Below, in pieces: positions 11,720-21,240 of a DNA stretch of 64,000 nucleotides. Source of the DNA: Cyanidiococcus yangmingshanensis (taxonomy: Eukaryota > Rhodophyta > Bangiophyceae > Cyanidiales > Cyanidiaceae); the NCBI GenBank assembly GCA_013995675.1, contig VWRR01000020.1, positions 124,001-188,000 of the forward strand, in the 5' to 3' direction. The first letter of the stretch is position 1. Each line of letters begins with the position of its first letter. The notes below the pieces were generated by a model. It made no database searches, was not told where the DNA came from, and saw nothing but the letters and a program-made list of their open reading frames with translations. The translations under genes were made by a program, and so were the position numbers.

Positions 11720-12046
11720 TCAGAAGTAACACCTGGTTTCCGAGGCATCTTTTTGGGGGGTGGCGTGCTTCTGCGCACTGGCGACGCCACCCATATTCCC
11801 CTTGTGTTGCAATTCTTCAGCTTCTAACGAAATCGGTTCGCACGTCAAGCTCTCGCGAAAAAGTTTCATCGGGTAAAGCACGTGACACGGGAAACGCAGG
11901 AAATCAGCTCTACAGAACTTGACCTCGTGATTGATTTCGAACAGTCCATCGATATTCGGCTCGAAAGAGCAACGTGCATTTAAACGTATTCTACAAAAAG
12001 AGATAAGAGAGGAGGTGAAACGCGAAATGAAAGTTTTGCCTTGCAT
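11720..12046 (-). CDS. Possible small protein, about 108 aa, unrecognised
   Basis: It starts with an ATG at 12046. The middle reads like real coding sequence (FLRFPCHVLYPMKLFRE then SLEAEELQHKGNMGGVASAQ). Near the 3' end there is a run of six G on the plus strand (about 11755-11760). With one base fewer the frame would continue into a Lys-rich tail (KKMPRKPG), so the annotated end may be wrong. No family is recognised. The basic, hydrophobic N-terminus could be a mitochondrial presequence. Confidence 0.35.
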   Translation of the reverse strand: MQGKTFISRFTSSLISFCRIRLNARCSFEPNIDGLFEINHEVKFCRADFLRFPCHVLYPMKLFRESLTCEPISLEAEELQHKGNMGGVASAQKHATPQKDASETRCYF

Positions 12047-12154
12047 TCAGTTCACGCTCTAGATGCAACGTGTGTGGTAATGACTAGGAAACAGATGCGA
12101 GATCGCTCCAATGATCACGACGATCACTGCCCCTGTTGGTGAGCCGCACGCTCG

Positions 12155-12730
12155 TCATCCGCAGCTCGTTGTATTTGAATCGCATAATATATTTGTGAGC
12201 GCTACGACCTGGGTCATATTCACACCATTCACGACCAGAAAACTCGTTGAAGACGAGTTCGTGGAGCCGCAACGGCTCTGTACACAGCTCAATGCGGTCG
12301 CGCACGGACAAAACTCAGAGACACCTCCAACGGCAATCACAGCCGCGAACGGATTATTCGGGTTCGCCGAAACAGCATTCGCAACCGCCGAGCAAGACTC
12401 TTGAAGCAAGAAACTAGCTGTAGAGCAGTTCCAGGATGCCGGAAATGGCCCGTTAGACGGTGACCCAGTAGGAGGTAGAAGCGTTGCCGCGCTTGAAGGC
12501 ATTGCCGAAGATGCTACCCGAGATGATCCTATTCTCAAAATTCCTGCATCATCGTCCGTTCGTGAACTGTCTACCGCGAGCACTTCCGGGACTCGGCACC
12601 ACAGAAGCAACACCACGAGAGACACAAGACACAACGCTACTTCTCGTTGTACATACCTTCGAGTCCGCTGTATCGCTTTCGTTCCAACTTTTCGTTGCAG
12701 CTTCTTTTTATTTCTGAAAGTCTGAACCAT
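12155..12730 (-). CDS. Predicted secreted Cys-rich N-glycoprotein, 191 aa
   Basis: The ATG is at 12730. A basic N-terminus is followed by a strong hydrophobic core (VALCLVSLVVLLLWC) and a signal-peptidase-like site (VLA before VDSS) near residue 53. The mature part opens with a Ser/Pro/Thr-rich stretch, then a Cys-rich domain with eight cysteines (WNCS, ESCS, FCPC, LSCVQSRC, NILC, TSCG). Four N-glycosylation sequons are visible (NCS, NSS, NMT, NTT). The chain ends immediately after the last Cys-Gly. The spacing resembles small extracellular disulfide-stabilised domains, but no named family is recognised. It probably belongs at the cell surface or wall. It is divergent to the 13614 gene across a spacer filled with tandem repeats. 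Confidence 0.65.
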   Translation of the reverse strand: MVQTFRNKKKLQRKVGTKAIQRTRRYVQREVALCLVSLVVLLLWCRVPEVLAVDSSRTDDDAGILRIGSSRVASSAMPSSAATLLPPTGSPSNGPFPASWNCSTASFLLQESCSAVANAVSANPNNPFAAVIAVGGVSEFCPCATALSCVQSRCGSTNSSSTSFLVVNGVNMTQVVALTNILCDSNTTSCG

Positions 12731-13613
12731 AGGCCTTTCAAGAAAACGCGAGCAACACCTAAATAACTGACCAATCCAGCACGGCGATGTTCGAATGTGG
12801 GACCCAATTTGAACGAAGAAAACAATCTTCCGATTCGTGACCCAAAGTCAGCGTGCTTCGTGACAGTGCCGATCCCGCCAGTTTCGCGATCGCGGGAAGC
12901 CGCACCCGCCCGTTCCCCAGCGGTTCATTCGTGACGTCTCGGCCATCGGTGCATGGCCGCAGACGACAACGAGGGAATCCAATCAACCGAATCTCATCTC
13001 TTCGAATGATATCAATATAGGGACAAGGGAGAGGGAGCCAACCATCGATACCTGATCAGAACGAATGAGAGAGATCATAGAGGAATGAATTCGAGAAAAT
13101 CAATCAACCTAGTCTGATTGTTAATCAACCGAATCTCATCTCTTCGAATGATATCAATATAGGGACAAGGGAGAGGGAGCCAACCATCGATACCTGATCA
13201 GAACGAATGAGAGAGATCATAGAGGAATGAATTCGAGAAAATCAATCAACCTAGTCTGATTGTTAATCAACCGAATCTCATCTCTTCGAATGATATCAAT
13301 ATAGGGACAAGGGAGAGGGAGCCAACCATCGATACCTGATCAGAACGAATGAGAGAGATCATAGAGGAATGAATTCGAGAAAATCAATCAACCTAGTCTG
13401 ATTGTTAATCAACCGAATCTCATCTCTTCGAATGATATCAATATAGGGACAAGGGAGAGGGAGCCAATCATCGATACCTGATCAGAACGAATGAGAGAGA
13501 TCATAGAGGAATGAATTCGAGAAAATCGATCCGCTGTATCCGATCGGTCGCGATGCCGCGATTGAAAAACGCGCGCCATCCGAGGCGATTGTTACCGGAG
13601 CGGTGCACTTCCC
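12731..13613. promoter_or_regulatory. Divergent intergenic region carrying a 142-bp tandem array
   Basis: This is the spacer between the secreted-protein gene (minus) and the 13614 gene (plus). About 62% of it is the array at 12981-13527. It must contain or abut both promoters. No ORF here is credible. Confidence 0.5.
12981..13527. repeat. Tandem repeat, 142-bp unit, about 3.85 copies
   Basis: Units start at 12981, 13123, 13265 and 13407, each beginning AATCAACCGAATCTCATCTC. The last is truncated at 13527. The copies are nearly identical; the one difference I noted is CCAACCATC against CCAATCATC in copy 4. Each unit carries a purine-rich block (GGGACAAGGGAGAGGGAG) and a second AATCAACC near its end, so the unit has internal repetition. 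Near-identity means a recent duplication or ongoing homogenisation. Confidence 0.97.
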
Positions 13614-16454
13614 ATGCACCCGTGTTGCTTGCTCAGTAGGGTCCGAGTCGAACCATCGACTGCAGAAACAATGTATTCTTTGAGCACAAGCTCGATACGA
13701 ACGTGTCCTGAACGCTATTCTTCTGGTGGTAGATGGGCTCCAACTAGAGCGGCCCTGTCGGTTGAGGTAGGTTTCGTGACTTGGAGATCGGCAACCGAGG
13801 GTGCAGGCTCGGCTGTCGCTTGGGCAGCGCCTCACGCGCCTGGTCTGATTGCTCGCTCTTTCGCATCGAAGAGGTTGGTCTGCCGTTTGCGTCGGTTTCA
13901 TGCCGGAGGTTTTAGAAGAAACGACGTGTGTGGTTGGCAGGTCTGGCGTCGAGCGCGGGGACGAAACAGCGTAGCGGTGTGCGCGCACGCTTTCCGCGCT
14001 GATGGCGATCAGGACGAGCGGACGTCGAGCTCACTAGCTGCACATAACGAACACTTGGCCACTGATTACCAGAGCAAACTCCAACAAGTTCTGCAGGAAC
14101 TCCCTCGCTATGCTGCCTATCGCACCGCTCTAGAGGCGGTGTGTGGACGGGTCGCCGGCAGTCAAGAGCACCGTAAAAACGGTGCGGAGAAGCCGCTATC
14201 CCTGGATTCTGCATTGGCGCTTTTAGGGGAAATGCAGAACGATCAGGCACTGGGAGTTCTCGAGGACGCACAGAAGGATGAGCTTGTGACCATGCTGCTG
14301 GATGCAATGATCCGGGCGCCTGCAGTCGAGCACCGCGGGCAACGAATTCGGCGCCTGGTTGATGACCGCTTCGGAGTAGGCTATGCTGCAATGCTGCGTC
14401 AGCTGTGGGATCTTGAGGCGATCAATGCGTTCGGTGCTGAGCAGGAACGTACGCTGCGAACCCATCCTCCACCGCGAGTGCGCTTTTTTGATTCCGACTC
14501 GATACGTAGCACTTGGTGCCTCGATGAAGCCGGTCTGAAGGTGTTTGCATCATTAGCGCCGTTACCGTCCGATCCTCGCGAGGAGTTGATGCAGACATCC
14601 GTCGGATTAGGTTTTCTCGCCCTCTCAAGTATGGCCATATTGGGCGAAGTGGTTGATCCGCTCGTCTTCCATCGTAGCGGTAACGAAGAGACGCTAATAC
14701 TCACATTGCTTTTTGGTTCGTACGCTCTTGACCGCTTTATCTATCTCTTTCAGGGCCGTATTTCGGATACTGTGGACAAGGGGTTACGACGGCTCATCGG
14801 AGGAAACGAAGAACGTGAGGCGCTCTGTGATGCAGCTTCCTTCGTGGTCGCGTATATGCTTGGAATCTCGGATTTTGCATTCCGTCCACGAGCTCGTCTT
14901 TGTCTGGAATGGCTCACTCAGGCGCATCAAGCGAGCCGGGAAATCTCACGAGACGGAGACGAGGAGATACGTCTCTGGGAGGAGCAAATTGCTCTCTACA
15001 CGGTTTGGCTTCTTTCTCGCACTGCTATAGAGTGCTGTGTAGACAAGGAATTGATTGAGAGCGAGACTCGACAGGCCCGCATTTTTGTCCAAGAAAGTCT
15101 TCGAGAACAAATCAAAAGACTGAATGCGGCATCGGACGGATCCTCTCGGCTGGAAGAAAGGCCAACCGACCTGCAACGCGTCCAATGGGAGGACTTCACG
15201 CTGCGCTGGGCATTCATTGAAGCCATGGGTCTCGTTCGGGCCAATATGTCGATCATTCGCCAAGTTGCAACGCTCATGCTGGATGGCCGCACCGTTGGTG
15301 AATGCGTTACAGAAATCGAGCGAACGTGGAGATGCAAACAACCAGAATCGGGCGAAGTGACATCCTTTCCACGCAAACGCCCTACAAGAATGTTTCACTT
15401 CGATTCGAAACCGATCCCCCCGAGCAGAGAACTAGATCCGGGTGTGATGGCTGCGATCTCTGTTTTTCGAAACAGCCATGCAGCGGAAATCGGAGCCAAT
15501 GCCTCAGCCAAAGACAGAACGGCACCAAAAGCATCGACTACGATAGATGAATTCCAAATGAACAAGGCGGATATCGATTCACATAGGAATCACCCGCTCA
15601 ACGTTGCAGATCGAGCTCAAGATCATGAGACAGACCCTTCCTCGGATGACCCTGAAGCTAGCGAGGCACGCCTTGAAGAGACTCGAGCCGTACCAGCAGC
15701 TTCACCGCCTCGCAAGATGGATGCACTGAGGGATTTTACCGGCCCAATCGACACCCGGCAAGACGATACTCCCAAGGCGACGGACGACTTGGAACTCGCG
15801 GTGGAACATGAACCCGTGCTGAAAACGCCCGCGGTCACGAATGAGCAAACGGCTGTACCGTGGACGGCCAGAGTTTCCGAAGAGGCGGATCTGAGAGAGC
15901 ACGACGCAGTCGAACTAGACGCTGAGACAGAGAACGACCAGGGACGCGCGGACGCACCGGTACCCATGCCTCGTGAATGGGACGCTTCGCTGAGCCAAGA
16001 GACGAATCCAGAGCACGACTGGCAACGAAAGCACCAACATCTGGAGCACGTAGCCTCTGGCGGCGCACCCGAAAAGGCTAATCGCGACGCACACGCCGCT
16101 TTCGATGAGATCCAGCACCTGCCGTCTGAACAAACAGGGAAGGTTTTATGGTCGCTCCAGCAGGTACCTGCGGTCACTGAACCGAATGCCTCCGCCGCAA
16201 TTGTTGATCAGAATCGTGACGCCTCGATCCGCTCGCTTTCTTCAGAGCGAGACGCCATTCCTGAACGACCGTCCGCCGCGGCGCAAACCTGTACCCTCAT
16301 TGAAAACGCACACCGAACCGTCTCCCGCAAAGTCATCCATTGCCGAGACGAGAGACGAAACTCGGGAGACTCGGGACAATCGATTGCGGTCCGCGAAACC
16401 TTCTCCCGGGCCGATTCAGTCTGCGCAGAGCATTCCAGACGTGATGAACGATGA
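13614..16454 (+). CDS. Unrecognised protein, probably plastid-targeted, with membrane segments and a long charged tail
   Basis: The ATG at 13614 opens an N-terminus of about 130 residues that is Arg/Ser/Ala-rich and almost free of acids, as in a plastid transit peptide. Residues about 140-300 are helical and soluble. Then come hydrophobic segments near 328-346 (VGLGFLALSSMAILGEVV), 361-380 (LILTLLFGSYALDRFIYLF) and 408-424 (ASFVVAYMLGI). A further helical region ends near residue 580. Residues about 620-946 are acidic, low-complexity and disordered. The block EREALCDAASFVVAYMLGI recalls the HEAGHFLVAYLLG helix of plastid FtsH/M41-related proteins, with the His-Glu-His residues lost. That similarity is from memory and weak. 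The C-terminus may continue in another frame, because a basic open frame overlaps this stop. Confidence 0.7.
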   Translation: MHPCCLLSRVRVEPSTAETMYSLSTSSIRTCPERYSSGGRWAPTRAALSVEVGFVTWRSATEGAGSAVAWAAPHAPGLIARSFASKRLVCRLRRFHAGGFRRNDVCGWQVWRRARGRNSVAVCAHAFRADGDQDERTSSSLAAHNEHLATDYQSKLQQVLQELPRYAAYRTALEAVCGRVAGSQEHRKNGAEKPLSLDSALALLGEMQNDQALGVLEDAQKDELVTMLLDAMIRAPAVEHRGQRIRRLVDDRFGVGYAAMLRQLWDLEAINAFGAEQERTLRTHPPPRVRFFDSDSIRSTWCLDEAGLKVFASLAPLPSDPREELMQTSVGLGFLALSSMAILGEVVDPLVFHRSGNEETLILTLLFGSYALDRFIYLFQGRISDTVDKGLRRLIGGNEEREALCDAASFVVAYMLGISDFAFRPRARLCLEWLTQAHQASREISRDGDEEIRLWEEQIALYTVWLLSRTAIECCVDKELIESETRQARIFVQESLREQIKRLNAASDGSSRLEERPTDLQRVQWEDFTLRWAFIEAMGLVRANMSIIRQVATLMLDGRTVGECVTEIERTWRCKQPESGEVTSFPRKRPTRMFHFDSKPIPPSRELDPGVMAAISVFRNSHAAEIGANASAKDRTAPKASTTIDEFQMNKADIDSHRNHPLNVADRAQDHETDPSSDDPEASEARLEETRAVPAASPPRKMDALRDFTGPIDTRQDDTPKATDDLELAVEHEPVLKTPAVTNEQTAVPWTARVSEEADLREHDAVELDAETENDQGRADAPVPMPREWDASLSQETNPEHDWQRKHQHLEHVASGGAPEKANRDAHAAFDEIQHLPSEQTGKVLWSLQQVPAVTEPNASAAIVDQNRDASIRSLSSERDAIPERPSAAAQTCTLIENAHRTVSRKVIHCRDERRNSGDSGQSIAVRETFSRADSVCAEHSRRDER

Positions 16455-16849
16455 CTCCCAACTCGCGCATCCAGAAGGGACGGTGGATACCCCAACGCAT
16501 CCTCGCGGATGAAGTGCAGCGTGCGTCCACGCCCAAGCGAACCCAGTCCTCCAAACAGACCATGGGATCGAGTAGACCAAAGGCGCGGAGTCGAACAGGC
16601 GAGAGCGCAGCGACGCCCCCTGCCGTTGCAACGGCGCCCAGAGCCCGCCTCTCGACGAAAACCCCATCCAAAGGAAAAAACGACCCAGAGGCTGCACCCA
16701 AAGCCCGCGTAAGGAACTCAGATGGCAAGATCAAGACGGCGCGACAAGGACGCGGCAGCAAGACCACTTCATCGAAAACGATGAAACGCTCGAGCGCGAA
16801 CAAGTCCGAACGTTCGAGTTCATCGTCGGGCACAGAACCTCGGCCGTAG
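16451..16849 (+). CDS. Basic Ser/Lys-rich open frame overlapping the end of the 13614 gene
   Basis: The ATG overlaps the upstream stop as ATGA. The 132-residue product is strongly basic and low-complexity (GSKTTSSKTMKRSSANK). Such an overlap is unusual between eukaryotic genes, so this is more likely the true C-terminal tail of the upstream protein displaced by a frame break than a separate gene. An intermediate frame at about 16330-16512 also reads plausibly, which supports the idea of indels here. Confidence 0.4.
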   Translation: MTPNSRIQKGRWIPQRILADEVQRASTPKRTQSSKQTMGSSRPKARSRTGESAATPPAVATAPRARLSTKTPSKGKNDPEAAPKARVRNSDGKIKTARQGRGSKTTSSKTMKRSSANKSERSSSSSGTEPRP

Positions 16850-17262
16850 TGTGAAATAGCCAAACGCAGTGCCGCCCATCTCGAGTCGCACACGACACTG
16901 ATGCGGCCGAGGTCGAAAAACAGCCGACTTGACCAGGTAGGGTTTCGTTATCTTGAATGAAAGGTTCTCTCGCATCGCACTGTGTCGCTGGACATGTTTT
17001 GAATCTGATAAGACTCGTTATTCTTCCCGTGTCGCTGTCTATGCTGAATCCAGCCAAAAAATAGTACCAGGATCCGTGCAGGGAATCGAAGACCATCGTT
17101 CCAATCGCTCTATCGGATCCATTCCGAAAGCCCCCGGGATCGACGTCAGGCGACTTGTTTCATAAAGTCTCGACGGGGAACCTACATCCTGGTCTGCAGC
17201 TCAGTTCATAGCGCATCCGTCTCTCCCTTGGTTGCCCTCTGGTGGTGCGATTCACCATAGTA
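16850..17262. other. Convergent spacer, nothing recognised
   Basis: This lies between the 3' ends of the genes on either side. A 70-codon plus frame at 16953-17165 shows no domain. No clear terminator or polyadenylation motif is seen. Confidence 0.5.
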
Positions 17263-18358
17263 CTAGTCGAGGAGGTCGTCTAGAAGATCGAGCCCTTCGT
17301 TGGGGCCACGCGAGCGATCCCTAGGCGTGCTGTCCTGACCGCCGCTACCTCCAGGGTCGGTACTCGGAGCAGACGGTGTTGGTCCAGCACCAGGACGTTT
17401 CGAGCCACCGGCAGCTGCGTCTGGGCCTGAACCCTGGCCTGGTTCGTCTTCCGAAAACCTAGGCGATGATGTGGTTGCCGAGTCGCCACCTCGTTTCTTC
17501 TCCAAGTCCTCCCTCGGCACTGCAGGATCAATGTACGTGCCCGTTAGACTGATCTCCTGCTCCGTAGCAAGCCGCTCCTCTTCGTGCATCCATTCCTCCC
17601 AGCGACGGCTACCGACGTAGACTAGGTAGGCGGCGACGAGTGTTCCAACAGTTTGAACAAAGCGCCGAACGGTGACCCCCCGCGCCTTTTGAACTTCCTC
17701 GTCTTCGATCTCTTCGAGTTCCAGTTGGGTCTCGGTTCGTTCAGCGAGCTCTGGCGAAAACAGTTTCTTCTTATCAATAAAGTCGGACACAGAATAACCG
17801 AGATCGCCGAGATTGATTTCTGACGAGGGGCTCTGTACCGGAACCGATACGGCTGGCCACTCGCCGTTGCTCGGCTGGCCTCGAAACGCTGCTCGATCCA
17901 GACGAAGCAGTTCGAGCATCTTCAGGTGTTTCTCGATTAAGCACAGAGAGGCTCAATGACTGGTCCTGTTGTTGGGCGCTGATGCGTCTAGGGCCCCAAC
18001 AAACTCCAATACCCAAAGTGCATAACCCGAGCGTCACCAGTGCCCAAGCTCGTACACGAATAAGTGTCTCCGAGCCGAAGGCGGACAACGTGGAGCCGCC
18101 TTCCGGCGGAACGAGTGTCCTCTCTTTTGCCGTACCACGACTCTTGTTTTCTGGTCCAAACGCATCGGGTCGAGGTCCTCGCAAAATGAGTCCAAGGGGC
18201 TGCGAGCCAGCCAGCACGCGCTTACGAGTTGGCGAGAGTGCCTGGTGTCTCGTCCACGGCCCTGCTGACCACGAGCAGTCCGTCGTCGGTCTTCTCAGCC
18301 GCAGCGGCAACGCTCGAAACGCTGACCCTGATGGGAGCACGAAAAAGGCCATGTACAT
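17263..18358 (-). CDS. Unrecognised, probably plastid membrane protein (frame break inside)
   Basis: Two open frames seem to form one gene. The upstream part starts at the ATG at 18358 (MYMAFFVLPSGSAFRALPLR). It reads like a plastid transit peptide, with many Arg, Ser and Pro, followed by a hydrophobic segment (AWALVTLGLCTLGIGVCWG). The downstream part (17263-17919) continues in the adjacent frame with an acidic coiled region (ELAERTETQLELEEIEDEE), a second hydrophobic segment (VQTVGTLVAAYLVYVGS), an amphipathic helix and a Gly/Pro/Ser-rich disordered C-terminus ending LDLLDDLLD. The frames meet near 17935 with no intron seen. The downstream part also has its own ATG at 17919, so two genes remain possible. 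No family is recognised. Confidence 0.5.
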
Positions 18359-19723
18359 AGATCGATGAGAGTCGTTCGGGCATGAACGTCTTGGACAAGA
18401 CCTATCGCTGGGGACAATGAGCGACGACAGCGCCTTTGCTGGCAGAGCAGCGAGCGCGTTCGCCTCGGTCCAACCTTCCGTCCCCGTTAGAGGTTCCGAG
18501 TCCCTGTGTTGCCCCATTTCAGAGCTGAATTGCTTTTAAAATGAACAAGATCGGAATAAACCTCAAACCCTGAACCAAGCCCGACCAACAATACCCAAAT
18601 CGTTGTACGCTGATGCCTGCCTGGTCGCAGCGAGAACCGACCAAGCAGGAGAAGCCAGCGCGCTGGGACGACGGCGAGACGCGACGACGTTCTCCTGTTC
18701 TCCGCAAGCCACCGCGTTCTTTCTTGATTTCGTTTTTGATATCGTTTATGAGTATGAGACAGCATCAGTTTCAAGCGAGTTCAACCACCGGACTATATTT
18801 TCCAAGCAAAGGACACGATATGTGGCAGACGCTTGTTGTGCATCATGTGATGAAGCGACTGAGAAGCGAGCAGTGGTTGGTATCTGGAAAGCCTTTTGAA
18901 ATAGTTGGGGAATCGTTTCGTTGACGAGAAGCCGATACCAAGCCATCGCTTCATATTTGATGATGTCCATCGATATATACACATGTTGCAGCCCGGTCAT
19001 CAACGACAGCATGGGTGGTTTGCGTTCTCTTCGGCAGCAGCTGAAGACTTTTCAACCGGGATCGCTACTTTTCCCAGCGAGTGCGCGTGTTCGCTGGGCA
19101 TTCTGGGTCCCAGTTCGGATTTCGGCAAGATACTCCTCTAAGCTGCGAGACGTCCCGGCGACACCGAAAGTACCGGATAGAAAAATTTTCAGTGATTCGG
19201 TGGTCTCCAACGACGAAAACAAACTCTCGAGACCGGCACGACTCGAGCACGAACGTAATGTCGTACGCACTCTCGACCATCATTGGGAAGCGGCTTTTTT
19301 GCGCTGCCGTTGCGTGACTGGATTCTGGAACTTCCATAAATGTACAATGTTCACCAAGGACCCTCTCGATCAAGCGCAGCGAATTTGCGTAAATTCCCAA
19401 ATGGTCGTTCGTATCAGCACCGCTTCAATACCGATACTTTCACTGGATCGCCTGGTATCACAGATTGTCGTGTACAACACTCAGCAGGACAACTACTGAT
19501 GAAGACGATCATCCAGCTCAGGTTGTGCTGCGTGACATGATCATAAAGGAACCTATAGAACCAAAGTCTTGAAAGGAACATCGCTTGCGGAGGCACGGAG
19601 TCCTCCAGAGGAATCGATAAAATTGAGACAAGATGGACATCTGGTGTGACGGCTCGCTGGCGGCGATTTTTTGAATGCCTGTTCAGTACGGCTTCGCTCC
19701 CTGGTCGCAACCGACAGTCCAGG
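18359..19723. other. 1.4-kb stretch with only doubtful frames
   Basis: Short frames occur on both strands. The most protein-like are on the minus strand: 19065-19400 and the adjacent-frame 19052-19270, which ends with ESLKIFLSGTFGVAGTSRS and SLEEYLAEIRTG. They could be fragments of one small gene but match nothing I know. A plus frame at 18921-19499 is likely spurious. No RNA gene is seen. Confidence 0.4.
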
Positions 19724-21240
19724 ATGGAAGCGGCACAACAAGTCTTGAAGCGTATTCAAGAACAAAATCTTGTGCATACTATTTCGGAAGGAAGGGTTCA
19801 TGTTGAAAGTACGGGTAGCGATGAGCTTCCGCCCGAGGCAGAACGAACTGTGCACGACGAAAACGGAAGCCCTCCAGTCGTTGCGGCTTGGCAGCACCAG
19901 GCGGCCGCTCTGCGGTCACTGCGTTCCCTTCTGAGTGCAGCCGGAGTCGTTGGTACCACCTCCAATCCTGGATCACTTTACAAATCTGAAAACTGTTGGG
20001 TGTTCGAGTTCTGCGTCTCGCTCTGGAAACTAGAGCAAGCCGCTATCAATGGAGAAGGAGTCTCTGAGCAACTACTGCCGAGTCCTGGCAACGGTGCGCT
20101 TCTCATAGCGCTTGCAAAAGTCTGTGTGGATATTCGTTCTCAACTGTCCAAAGAAGGTCTTGAATTTGTAGGTTGGTTTGGGCAGAATATTCTCGGTCCA
20201 GCGCTCATCATCCAACAGGAACAGGTGGAGACGCCGAGAACCCGGCCCCAGACGTCCTCAGAAAAGCGAGCTGAACGGAGACGTACGCTCAGAAGAGAAG
20301 TCGCTGCGCTTCGCGAACTCAACCAACAGGATCTGCTCCCCAATGTATGTGGCCTTCGCTCTGGAGCAAGCTGGAGGAGACACTCCAGCGGCGTTTCAGA
20401 GCTGCCTCGCCTGGAAGCGTCGACTAAATGCCCTCCTCGTGACAAGAAAGCGGAGCAAATTGGGTGCGTCGCAGCCTTTGCATCTACAGATGCGGAATCC
20501 TCGGCGTCGTCGGAGACAGCTGACTCTTGAATCTCCACCAATGGAAATTGTGGTTTACCTGCTTGCGACATGCCGTCTTCCCAGTACTCATCCGGACCAA
20601 AAAAGTTTTCTTCGACGCAGCCGACGCTTGCGCCTGTCGGATACTTGATGCCATCCGGCCGTTGACCGGTAGCGGGACGTGCGCGCACCCTGTTCTCTTC
20701 TTTCTTCTGAGGGCTTGTGCTGGCGGTGAGCCGCACCCGGTCCTGCGAGAGCGCTGTGGCTTCTACGCATGCCGTTTGCTTGGAATCAACGGACTATCTG
20801 AGCGGCTTCCCGAGGCAGACGGAACCTTCGAAAAGCCAACAACGCCGACGTTCTGGGAGGATGTGCTCATTCGTGCAGAAATTCAAAAGACCATCCAGAT
20901 CGCGATCAGAGACCCACAGGTTAGCGTTCGTGATACAGCCCGTCAACTGTTCCGCGCTTTGCAGGAGAACCTTCCGAACGAGGCATCTGCAATGATCGAG
21001 AAACTTCCTCCCGAAGACCGGCGCCGTCTCCTCGACTCGGTGCCGGCGTTGTCACGCCCAACAAATGTCCATCGCTTCTTGACGAGTCGTGCTCAACCGC
21101 TTGGTGACGCTTCTCAGCGTCAGAATCGTGAGCACAAGGTCACTGTTGCTGAGACGAGACAAGAAAATGTTGACCTGAATGCGGGCATCAATGCCCTGAC
21201 AGTCAACTGTCGAGGCGATGGACACTGGATCTCTATGTGA
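19724..21240 (+). CDS. TOG/HEAT-repeat protein resembling the CLASP N-terminal domain
   Basis: The best start is the ATG at 19724 (MEAAQQVLKRIQEQ). The first part carries helical blocks, including LIALAKVCVDIRSQLSKEGL, that resemble the opening helices of a CLASP_N/TOG array. The last part (about 20560-21060) matches better: KVFFDAADACACRILDAI, HPVLRERCGFYACRLL and AIRDPQVSVRDTARQLFRAL recall the CLASP motifs in which each repeat records 'D..VR..A...F'. A charged linker of about 100 residues separates them. The frame changes at least twice between about 20330 and 20560, in the linker, so exact joins cannot be placed. CLASP proteins bind microtubule plus ends and stabilise them. The assignment rests on motif likeness. 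Confidence 0.5.

Noticed and set aside
12981-13527. CRISPR-like array
   Set aside because: The repeats are contiguous 142-bp units without unique spacers, in a eukaryotic promoter. This is a tandem repeat.
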